Shown here one piece after another: positions 7,074-13,545 of a stretch of 14,690 nt of DNA (position 1 is the stretch's first letter; the number at the start of each line of letters is the position of its first letter). This DNA comes from [Eubacterium] saphenum (lineage in GTDB: Bacteria; Bacillota; Clostridia; Oscillospirales; Ruminococcaceae): positions 1 through 14,690 of the forward strand of contig SFLN01000044.1 in assembly GCA_004554555.1 (NCBI GenBank). The letters are read 5' to 3'. A program made the position numbers and the translations under genes. Below the pieces are notes generated by a model. It was not told the DNA's origin. It did no database searches and was given only the letters and a program-made list of their open reading frames with translations.

Positions 7074-8003
7074 TTATGATTTTTTGCGTTTCTTGATGAT
7101 ATTTTCCCACGGTATCTGCACCAGAATTACCGCCGCGAAAACCACTGCGCATCCGATAAGCTGGCGTGTTGTGAGCGTTTGGTCGGTGCCGAGGAAGCCA
7201 ATTTTATACGCGATAAAGCCCGCGATTGCCGAGGTTACGCTCTCGAGCGACAAAATCAACGCGGCGACAGTTGGGTTCAGCCCCTTTTGCCCCACAATCT
7301 GCAAGGTGTAGCCAACGCCGCTAGACATAAGTCCCGCGTAAAGCAGCGGTATCGCGCCGTCCGTGAGCTGTTTCCAAGTCGGGTGCTCGAAAATCAGCGC
7401 CAAAATTCCGCTCACCAAAAAGCACACGAAAAACTGTATGCACGAGATTATCACGCCGTCCGTTTTCGGCGAAAAATGGTCGATAACCAAAATATGCACC
7501 GCGAAAAATACCGCGCAAATCAACACCAGCAAATCCCCCGTTTGCAGCGAGAAATTCTCATCGGTCATACAAAGCAGGTACATTCCGAATGCCGCCAGAA
7601 TTGCCCCAAACCACACGATTTTCGGGCACTTTTTCTTGATGAAAATCCCGAGTATCGGCGTGAAAATTATGTAAAGCGCGGTGATGAAGCCGCTTTTTCC
7701 GACAGTCGTCATCGAAACGCCGAACTGCTGGAAAAGGCTTGCCGTGGTAAGCGCCAAGCCGCAGCAAACGCCAGCCGTTATCGTGACTTTTTTGTCTATC
7801 GGCTTTTTCTTTTCGGCGGGAGTGCGCGCTCTGATTACCGCAATCACCGGTATCAGCGCCACGCAGCCCAAAATGCTCCGCGCAGATGTGAACGTGAACG
7901 CGCCCATACTGTCCGAGCCGGCGGACTGCGACACAAAGCCCATTCCCCAGACTACCGCGGTGAGCAGCAAAAGCAGGCTGCTCCGTAATTTTACCAAGCT
8001 CAT
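7074..8003 (-). CDS. EamA (DMT superfamily) transporter
   Basis: An integral membrane protein of 309 residues with about ten hydrophobic segments in two repeated EamA halves (roughly 8-145 and 160-298), the usual layout for drug/metabolite transporters. TM1 has the typical LLLLLTAVVWGMGFVS pattern and the second half contains the SLESVTSAIAGF signature-like segment seen in RhaT/YdcZ-type EamA proteins. The C-terminus is basic (KKRKKS), consistent with a cytoplasmic end. Such carriers usually export amino acids or other metabolites; the substrate here is unknown. The ATG overlaps the TAA of the ATPase gene by one base (TAATG), so translation is coupled to the ABC importer, and a terminator follows the stop. 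Confidence 0.9.
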   Translation of the reverse strand: MSLVKLRSSLLLLLTAVVWGMGFVSQSAGSDSMGAFTFTSARSILGCVALIPVIAVIRARTPAEKKKPIDKKVTITAGVCCGLALTTASLFQQFGVSMTTVGKSGFITALYIIFTPILGIFIKKKCPKIVWFGAILAAFGMYLLCMTDENFSLQTGDLLVLICAVFFAVHILVIDHFSPKTDGVIISCIQFFVCFLVSGILALIFEHPTWKQLTDGAIPLLYAGLMSSGVGYTLQIVGQKGLNPTVAALILSLESVTSAIAGFIAYKIGFLGTDQTLTTRQLIGCAVVFAAVILVQIPWENIIKKRKKS

Positions 8004-8767
8004 TATACGTTAAGAACCGACTGCAGGAACTGTTTGGTGCGCTCGTTTTCGGGGTTGGTAAACAGCACGTCCGGCGAATTTACCTCCAGAATTGCCCCCT
8101 GATACATAAACACCACGCGGTCGGAAACCTCCTTCGCAAAGCCCATTTCGTGCGTTACGACAATCATCGTCATTCCGTCTGCGGCAAGATTTTTCATAAC
8201 CTGCAAAACTTCGCCGACCAGCTCCGGGTCAAGCGCAGACGTTGGTTCATCGAACAGCATCATCTTCGGCTGCATACAAAGCGCGCGCGCAATCGCCACA
8301 CGCTGCTGCTGACCGCCCGACAGCTTCGTCGGGTAAACGTCCGCCTTGTCGATAAGCCCAACCTTGTTCAAAAGCTCGCGCGCAAGCTCCTCGGTTTCGG
8401 CTTTGCCGCGCTTTCTCACGGTAACGGGCGCAAGCATTATGTTCTCCAAAACCGTCAAGTGAGGGAAAAGGTTGAAACGCTGGAAAACCATTCCCATTTC
8501 AAGCAGCGCCTGCTGACGCTCCTGCGGGGTGATTTTTATCTGATTTACGCCGTTTACACGGTCGTCAAGCAGCTTGTCCTCAACCCAAAGCTTGCCGTTG
8601 GTTATCGTTTCAAGATGGTTCAAAGAGCGCAGATAGGTGGATTTTCCCGCGCCCGAAGGTCCAATCAAGCACACAACCTCGCCCTGTTCAACAGTAAGCG
8701 AGCAATCCTTCAGTACCTTCAAATCGCCGAAATCCTTGCAGAGCTTTTCGGTTTTTATCATTGACAT
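8003..8767 (-). CDS. Polar amino-acid ABC transporter, ATP-binding protein (GlnQ/HisP type)
   Basis: Cytoplasmic ATPase subunit of 254 residues that powers amino-acid uptake. Walker A GPSGAGKS (36-43), Q-loop Q96, signature LSGGQQQR (149-156), Walker B MMLFDE (169-174), D-loop SALD (177-180) and switch histidine H206 are all intact. The FQRFNLFPHLTVLENI segment is typical of the polar amino-acid (PAAT) family. ATG 8767 is preceded by AAGGGGG; a second in-frame ATG at 8761 would cost only two residues. It lies 12 bases downstream of the permease and overlaps the EamA start by one base. Glutamine, arginine, histidine or cystine are all possible substrates. Confidence 0.95.
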   Translation of the reverse strand: MSMIKTEKLCKDFGDLKVLKDCSLTVEQGEVVCLIGPSGAGKSTYLRSLNHLETITNGKLWVEDKLLDDRVNGVNQIKITPQERQQALLEMGMVFQRFNLFPHLTVLENIMLAPVTVRKRGKAETEELARELLNKVGLIDKADVYPTKLSGGQQQRVAIARALCMQPKMMLFDEPTSALDPELVGEVLQVMKNLAADGMTMIVVTHEMGFAKEVSDRVVFMYQGAILEVNSPDVLFTNPENERTKQFLQSVLNV

Positions 8768-8779
8768 AAAATCGCCCCC

Positions 8780-9763
8780 TTACTCATACGAGAACCGCTT
8801 TTCAAGCGAACCGAATATCTTCGAGAACACCGCGGTTATCACAAGATAAATTATCATCGAAACTATATACACCGAAACATTGTTCGTGGACGTCATTATG
8901 GAGTTCGTCACTCTTGACAGGTCATCAAGCGCGATAATCGACGTGAGCGCCGCGTCCTTGAGTACCATTATAAACTCGTTTGCGGTCGGCGGGATAAGTC
9001 TGCGGTAGGTCTGCGGAATGATGATTTTCCACATTGTCTGCGCGTAGGACAAGCCCAGCGCTTTCGCAGCCTCAGACTGTCCCTTGTCGATGGACTGAAT
9101 TGCTGCGCGGATATTTTCGGCGCAGTACGCTCCCGAATTGAGCGTGAACGCGATGAATGCGGCAAGAAATCTGTCGGGAATTGTCATCGCGGGAATCAGC
9201 TTCGGCAAACCGAACCAAAGGAAGTACAGCTGCATCAGAAGCGGCGTTCCTCTGAAGAAGAAAATGTAGCCACGGCAAAACCACTGGATAGGCTTGATTT
9301 TGGACATCTTGCCGAGTGCTAAGAACACCGACAAAATAAGTCCCGCGGCAACCGATGAAATCGTGAGCAAAATCGTGAGCTTCGCGCCGTTAAGCAGTGA
9401 CGGAAGCCAGTTCACGAAATTCGCCCAAAATTCCGCGAAGCCGTTGTCCGTGGTATCGATAACCTGTCCCGCTACTCCGAGAATCAAGTATTGTCTTACA
9501 TCGGCGGAGTTAATCTGCTTTTGCATTTTCAGCGCCGACATAATGCCGATATTCTGATACGACTCGGAATCCTTTTTCGCTTCAAGCTCGATAAAATCCT
9601 GCGGAACCGCGCTAATAAGCGCTTCCCTTGAGGGAACCGTGCAGACAAGCGGCACGATTATCGCAATCAGCGCCAGAATAACGATTACGAGAATTTTGTG
9701 TTTTTTCACGAACCGAAGAAAAGGATTTGATTTTTTCTCTTCAACAGCGGGATTTTCGTTCAT
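8780..9763 (-). CDS. Polar amino-acid ABC transporter permease with a long N-terminal extension
   Basis: Membrane subunit of 327 residues. The core permease (about 118-327) has five hydrophobic segments and the conserved cytoplasmic EAA loop EAAKALGLSYAQTMWKIIIP (231-250) that docks on the ATPase, plus the GTPLLMQL segment (172-179) of the His/Glu/Gln/Arg family. Typical members are about 215-240 residues. This one adds about 100: a basic cytoplasmic head, a membrane segment at 24-43 and a charged extracytoplasmic stretch of about 75 residues (44-118). The extension is soluble and not an obvious substrate-binding domain. ATG 9763 follows AAGGAAGG. It shares an operon with the binding protein upstream and the ATPase downstream. 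With only one permease gene, the transporter would be a homodimer. Confidence 0.93.
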   Translation of the reverse strand: MNENPAVEEKKSNPFLRFVKKHKILVIVILALIAIIVPLVCTVPSREALISAVPQDFIELEAKKDSESYQNIGIMSALKMQKQINSADVRQYLILGVAGQVIDTTDNGFAEFWANFVNWLPSLLNGAKLTILLTISSVAAGLILSVFLALGKMSKIKPIQWFCRGYIFFFRGTPLLMQLYFLWFGLPKLIPAMTIPDRFLAAFIAFTLNSGAYCAENIRAAIQSIDKGQSEAAKALGLSYAQTMWKIIIPQTYRRLIPPTANEFIMVLKDAALTSIIALDDLSRVTNSIMTSTNNVSVYIVSMIIYLVITAVFSKIFGSLEKRFSYE

Positions 9764-9786
9764 ATTTTACCTTCCTTGTATTACTC

Positions 9787-9820
9787 AAACAAGGCAGACA
9801 AAACAATGCCTGCCCTGTTT
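9787..9820 (-). other. Intra-operon hairpin between binding-protein and permease genes
   Basis: A 13-pair inverted repeat (arms 9787-9799 and 9808-9820, 8-base loop) in the 65-base gap. In minus-strand RNA it forms with two G-U pairs but is followed only by TTTGAG, so it is a poor terminator. Such hairpins often protect the upstream message or partly stop transcription, giving more binding protein than permease. On the plus strand it is followed by a T6 tract but there is no plus-strand gene to end. Confidence 0.65.
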
Positions 9821-9828
9821 TTTGTTAA

Positions 9829-10587
9829 TTAGAAATAAGTGTCGATGATTTTGTCGAGCGTGCCGTCCTTCTTGAGTTCAGCCAACGCCTTGTTGATTTC
9901 ATCGCGCAGCGCGGTGTTGTCCTTGGGAATGCAAACGCCGAACAGCTCGGGTTCACCCTCGCTCTGGAGCCAGGACTGAACGTACTTCGGGTCAGCGATG
10001 TAACGCGCAGCAACCGTGCTGTCGGAAATAACCGCGTCAAGTCTGCCTGCCGCAAGGTCCTCGTAAGCGTTCATAACGGTTGCGTACTCCGAGGTTTCAA
10101 CCTTGATATTGTTCTTGGAAATAAACTCCGTGAGGTAAATATCGGAGGTTGTTTCCTCCTGATAGCCGACTCTCAGACCGTCAAGCTCTGCGGGAGAAGC
10201 GGGCTTCTTCGCTGCGTCTGCCATTACAACAATGGACTGCCAGTTCTCAATGTACGGGTCGGAGAAAATGAACTTCTCAAGTCTGTCGGGGGTGATTGTT
10301 ACCGCGGAAATAACCACGTCATAGTCGCCCTTTTCAAGTCCTGCGAAAATGCCGTCCCAACCAACGTTGCAAATCTCGACCTCGCGTCCCATCTTGTCCG
10401 CAAGCGCCTTTGCGAGCTCCATATCAACTCCGATAGGCGTCTGACCGTCGGTGTCCATGTACTCGAAGGGCGGGTAAGCAACGTCTGAGCCTACCTTCAG
10501 CTTTTTCTTCTCGCTGCCCGCGGAATTACAGCCGGCACAAGAAAGCGCCATAACTGCCGCTGCAAGAACTGCTAAAATTTTCTTCAT
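9829..10587 (-). CDS. Polar amino-acid ABC transporter substrate-binding lipoprotein
   Basis: A 252-residue extracytoplasmic binding protein of family 3 (SBP_bac_3, type II periplasmic-binding fold). The signal peptide has a KK head, a hydrophobic stretch (4-16) and a lipobox ending CAGC, with C20 as the lipid-modified residue; Cys rather than Leu at -3 is unusual. The mature protein shows the family pattern: SDVAYPPFEYMD (about 34-45), GVDMELAKAL, the DVVISAVTITPDRLEKFIFSDPYI segment with the Arg that normally grips the substrate carboxylate, and the second lobe from about 120 with a DAVISD return. ATG 10587 follows AGAGGAG. It is the promoter-proximal gene of the importer operon. Substrate specificity cannot be assigned. 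Confidence 0.95.
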   Translation of the reverse strand: MKKILAVLAAAVMALSCAGCNSAGSEKKKLKVGSDVAYPPFEYMDTDGQTPIGVDMELAKALADKMGREVEICNVGWDGIFAGLEKGDYDVVISAVTITPDRLEKFIFSDPYIENWQSIVVMADAAKKPASPAELDGLRVGYQEETTSDIYLTEFISKNNIKVETSEYATVMNAYEDLAAGRLDAVISDSTVAARYIADPKYVQSWLQSEGEPELFGVCIPKDNTALRDEINKALAELKKDGTLDKIIDTYF

Positions 10588-10642
10588 CTGTTAAAACTCC
10601 TCTCTTTCGTCCGGATAATTCAATCCGTATCTTTTCTTATAT

Positions 10643-10671
10643 AATATAACACAGTTTCTTCCCTTTGTCAA
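10643..10671 (-). promoter_or_regulatory. Sigma-A promoter for the ABC importer operon
   Basis: On the minus strand, consensus TTGACA (10671-10666), a 17-base spacer and TATATT (10648-10643), with TG one base before the -10 box. Leader of about 50 bases with a small CGGAT/ATCCG hairpin before the AGAGGAG ribosome site. Confidence 0.85.
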
Positions 10672-10765
10672 CAATTTTTGAATTTTTTACGGTTTTTTCT
10701 TTCGTTTTTATATAATTTTATCATATTCCGACACATCACGCCCCTTTTTTTATGCACAAATTACC

Positions 10766-10822
10766 TTCCTTTGGCAAATTTCGCGAAAATTCAGCTTAGG
10801 TTTACTGGCGAAATGTAAGGAA
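10766..10822. repeat. Interrupted inverted repeat and palindrome between divergent promoters
   Basis: Outer arms TTCCTT (10766-10771) and AAGGAA (10817-10822) and inner arms ATTTCGC (10778-10784) and GCGAAAT (10808-10814) pair across about 23 bases. The left inner arm is itself part of a perfect palindrome TTTCGCGAAA (10779-10788). It ends 15 bases before the cyclase -35 box, a plausible place for an activator or repressor site. Confidence 0.4.
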
Positions 10823-10837
10823 TTATTTCGATTGCAC

Positions 10838-10866
10838 TTGACAAAAATCGCAAAATGTGATATAAT
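10838..10866 (+). promoter_or_regulatory. Sigma-A promoter for the cyclase-aguB operon
   Basis: TTGACA (10838-10843), a 17-base spacer and TATAAT (10861-10866), both full consensus, with TG at 10858-10859 giving an extended -10. Expected start near 10873, leader about 28 bases. The TGATATAATGAATT segment is identical to that of the aguA promoter. Confidence 0.88.
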
Positions 10867-10900
10867 GAATTAAATATTTCTTTTTTATCGAGGATATGTG

Positions 10901-12616
10901 ATGGAAAATCAAACGGGAATGATGTACGAATTCAAGTTCAACCCCACGGGTTACGAATTCAGAGAAATAAACGCGGCGTTTTACACGTTTCTCGGCGCGC
11001 GCCTTTACAGCACCTTCGACAGAATTCTTTCGGAGGAATCGCGCGTCAGACTGAAGGAAACAGTCGATGAAAAGCGGTTCGGGAGCGTTTTTGTGCTGAA
11101 TGTTTTTGCCGAAAACGGAGAACTCGTTCCTATGGCTTGCCGCCTGATGCAAAAAAATACCGGTGACAACGTTGAGGTGAGAATGCTCGAAATCGAGCGC
11201 CTTTTCAACGGCTACTGCGGTCAGCTTCTCCGCGAAAAGGAAACCATCGCTCTCCTCGCGCAGTACGAGAACGTTTACTACACCTACGACCCGCAGAAAA
11301 ATTCCGTTATCTGCTATCGTTATGACGTCGGCAAGGAAATTATCGGCAACCAGCCTATCGATGATTGGGCGAACTCGCTTGTTTCGCGTGTTTCCGAGGA
11401 CTGCCGCGAGGTTGTCGATAAATTCTGCACGGAGCTGAAAAACGGCACCCGCAGCATCGAATATATGATTGAAAGCAAGCAGGGCAAGTCCAGCCTTCAT
11501 CTCACGGGCACCGCGATTTATTTCGACGACGTTCACATTATGACCGTCGGCAGAGTCGGCGACCCCTACAAGTCCTCAAATCACGAATTTGTCCGCCGCG
11601 ACCAGCTTACGGGGCTGTTCCTCAAGGACAATATCACGAATTTCGCTAAACGAAGAATTAACGAGCTTAACCTCCCCACCGCTATCGCAATCATCGATGT
11701 GGACGATTTCAAAAACGTCAACGATAATCTCGGTCACGCAAAGGGCGACGAGGTGCTTAAAAAGTGCGCGTCAATCATCGAGGCGCAGTCCGATGGTTTC
11801 GGAAAAGCGGGCAGAATCGGCGGAGATGAGTTTTTGCTTATTTTCGACAACTTCCAGAACAAGGAGCATATCCGAAACGTTCTCCGAGCTATCAAAAACT
11901 CCATCGCCGCAGCGTACAAGGACGAAAACGATGGCTTCCACGTCACAACCTCAATCGGTCTGTCCGTTTATCCCGATGACTGCGACGCGTCCTATGACGA
12001 GATGTTCAAGCTCGCGGACTGCCTTCTCTATCGCGCAAAAAGCAAGGGCAAAAACCGCTACGTCCTCTACGACAGAGAAAAGCACGGCTCGGTTGAAAGT
12101 ATCCTTCAGTCGGGAATCAAAACCGCCGGACTTCTCGGAAGCCGTGGTATCGAAAAGAGCGAGGTTGTCTGCAAAATCACGAGTATGGTGCTCGAAAACA
12201 AGGACTATCCGCTCGACAATATCCTGAACGATATCGTAACTTATTTCGGTGTTGAGAGAATTATCGTGTACAACAAAACCGATAAAGAGGTTGTCGCGCA
12301 GTGCGGGAAAAAGCTGCTCAACACAAAGAAAATCAACAAAACTATCGACTACTTATACAGCAAGGAGCTTGAAAAACGCTATCAAAACGGCACGATGATT
12401 ATCAACAACACCAAGCGTTTTTCAGAAAAAGACCCCGCCGTTTATGAGAAGCTCGTTGAACAGGGCACGCTGTCTTTCATTCACCGCGTCATCACCGGCA
12501 AAAACAGAAAAACCTACATCGTAAGCTATGAGGCGGTCACCGACGTAATTACCTGGAATCTCGAAGATATGCACTATTTCAGAATTTTCGATATGGTTTT
12601 TGAAAAGTGTTTGTGA
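10901..12616 (+). CDS. Diguanylate cyclase: PAS-like sensor - GGDEF - C-terminal GAF-like domain
   Basis: A soluble signalling protein of 571 residues expected to make c-di-GMP from two GTP. The GGDEF domain spans about 228-392: DQLTGL (234-239), metal-binding D in IIDVDDFKNVND (264-275), GHAKGDEVL, and an intact signature GGDEF (307-311). The product-inhibition RxxD site normally just before it is absent, as the matching positions hold Asp and Gly (D298, G301). The first 225 residues look like one or two PAS-type sensor folds (about 8-105 and 118-222) with no membrane segment. Residues about 420-571 resemble a GAF domain, an uncommon position after GGDEF. ATG 10901 is preferred over GTG 10898 because GAGG lies seven bases before it. 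aguB starts 18 bases after the stop, so the two are co-transcribed. Domain limits outside GGDEF are inferred. Confidence 0.9.
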   Translation: MENQTGMMYEFKFNPTGYEFREINAAFYTFLGARLYSTFDRILSEESRVRLKETVDEKRFGSVFVLNVFAENGELVPMACRLMQKNTGDNVEVRMLEIERLFNGYCGQLLREKETIALLAQYENVYYTYDPQKNSVICYRYDVGKEIIGNQPIDDWANSLVSRVSEDCREVVDKFCTELKNGTRSIEYMIESKQGKSSLHLTGTAIYFDDVHIMTVGRVGDPYKSSNHEFVRRDQLTGLFLKDNITNFAKRRINELNLPTAIAIIDVDDFKNVNDNLGHAKGDEVLKKCASIIEAQSDGFGKAGRIGGDEFLLIFDNFQNKEHIRNVLRAIKNSIAAAYKDENDGFHVTTSIGLSVYPDDCDASYDEMFKLADCLLYRAKSKGKNRYVLYDREKHGSVESILQSGIKTAGLLGSRGIEKSEVVCKITSMVLENKDYPLDNILNDIVTYFGVERIIVYNKTDKEVVAQCGKKLLNTKKINKTIDYLYSKELEKRYQNGTMIINNTKRFSEKDPAVYEKLVEQGTLSFIHRVITGKNRKTYIVSYEAVTDVITWNLEDMHYFRIFDMVFEKCL

Positions 12617-12634
12617 ATTTGAAAAGGTGATTTT

Positions 12635-13507
12635 ATGAGAAAAGTTACTGCTGCGGCAATCCAGATGAGCGTTCCCGAATCCCGCGAACAGGCTCTCGAT
12701 AAAGCCGAAGCACTTGTACGAAAAGCAGCGGACGGGGGTGCGAAGATAATCCTCCTGCCCGAGCTTTTTGAAACTAAATATTTCTGCCAGGAGCGGCGCT
12801 ACGATTACTATGACCTCGCTGCTCCAACCCTCGAAAATCCTGCTGTAAAGCGATTTCTCGCGGTTTCCGAGGAGCTTTCCGCGGTTATCCCGATTAGCTT
12901 TTACGAGCGCGATGTCAACGTTTTATACAACAGTATCGCCGTTCTCGACTGCGGGAAAATGCTCGGCGTTTACCGAAAAACGCACATTCCAGACGACCAT
13001 TTCTATCAGGAGAAGTTCTATTTCACCCCCGGAAACACCGGCTTTAAGGTCTGGAACACGTCCTGCGGGACAATTGGAGTCGGTATTTGCTGGGACCAGT
13101 GGTTTCCCGAGGCAGCGCGTTCTATGGCGCTGATGGGTGCGGAGCTGCTTCTCTACCCCACCGCCATCGGCAGCGAGCCTATCCTCGACTGCGACAGCAA
13201 AGGTCACTGGCAGCGCTGTATGCAAGGTCACTCCGCCGCAAACCTTGTGCCCGTTATCTCCGCAAATCGTATCGGTATCGAAAAGGTGCTCCCCGACGAA
13301 AACAACGCTTTTCAGAAAAGCGAGCTTAAATTCTACGGCGGCAGCTTCCTCACCGACGAAACCGGCAAAATCGAAACCTGCGCGGGCGCTGACGAAGAGG
13401 CGGTTCTCCTTCGCGAATACGACCTTGATGAAATCCGCGATTTTCGTATGAGCTGGGGCGTTTTCCGCGACCGCCGTCCCGAAATGTACAAAATTATTTC
13501 CGAATAA
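12635..13507 (+). CDS. aguB: N-carbamoylputrescine amidase
   Basis: A nitrilase-superfamily amidohydrolase of 290 residues that converts N-carbamoylputrescine to putrescine, CO2 and ammonia, the step after agmatine deiminase. The catalytic triad is visible: E43 (LPELFE), K115 (YRKTHIPDD) and nucleophile C152 (GICWDQWFPEAAR). The FCQ segment after the Glu and the DDHFYQEKFYFTPGNTGF stretch are characteristic of AguB rather than other carbon-nitrogen hydrolases. ATG 12635 follows AAGGTGA (12624-12630), 18 bases after the cyclase stop. A terminator closes the operon. Finding AguA in the same window strengthens the assignment. Confidence 0.95.
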   Translation: MRKVTAAAIQMSVPESREQALDKAEALVRKAADGGAKIILLPELFETKYFCQERRYDYYDLAAPTLENPAVKRFLAVSEELSAVIPISFYERDVNVLYNSIAVLDCGKMLGVYRKTHIPDDHFYQEKFYFTPGNTGFKVWNTSCGTIGVGICWDQWFPEAARSMALMGAELLLYPTAIGSEPILDCDSKGHWQRCMQGHSAANLVPVISANRIGIEKVLPDENNAFQKSELKFYGGSFLTDETGKIETCAGADEEAVLLREYDLDEIRDFRMSWGVFRDRRPEMYKIISE

Positions 13508-13511
13508 AAAC

Positions 13512-13545
13512 AAATCCCGAGCTGAAAACTCGGGATTTTCTTTAT
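13512..13545 (+). terminator. Bidirectional terminator between aguB and the DUF4261-like gene
   Basis: A perfect 10-pair stem (13512-13521 with 13529-13538) and a 7-base loop, followed on the plus strand by TTCTTTATT and on the minus strand by GTTTTTATT. It starts 4 bases past the aguB stop, and the convergent gene ends at 13542. Confidence 0.85.

Larger units (their letters stand above)
10588..10900. other. Intergenic region between divergent operons
   Basis: These 313 AT-rich bases hold no gene I can support. They contain the minus-strand promoter of the importer operon (10643-10671) and its leader of about 50 bases, the plus-strand promoter of the cyclase-aguB operon (10838-10866), and between them about 165 bases with T-rich stretches (10673-10750) and a palindromic element (10766-10822). 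No riboswitch pattern was recognised. Confidence 0.7.

Noticed and set aside
7179..7988. Long plus-strand open frame opposite the EamA gene
   Set aside because: It is rich in Arg, Gln, His and Asn, has no recognisable domain, and lies wholly antisense to a clear ten-helix transporter with proper start and stop context.
9787..9825. Rho-independent terminator on the plus strand
   Set aside because: The hairpin plus T6 has the right form, but no plus-strand gene or promoter lies upstream; it is better read as a minus-strand intra-operon hairpin.
10588..10900. Riboswitch or small RNA in the intergenic region
   Set aside because: No known aptamer pattern, and both 5' leaders are short (about 50 and 28 bases) given the mapped promoter boxes.
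10823..11536. Minus-strand open frame opposite the cyclase N-terminus and its promoter
   Set aside because: It runs across the consensus cyclase promoter and ribosome site and has no domain or ribosome site; the plus-strand GGDEF protein explains this DNA.
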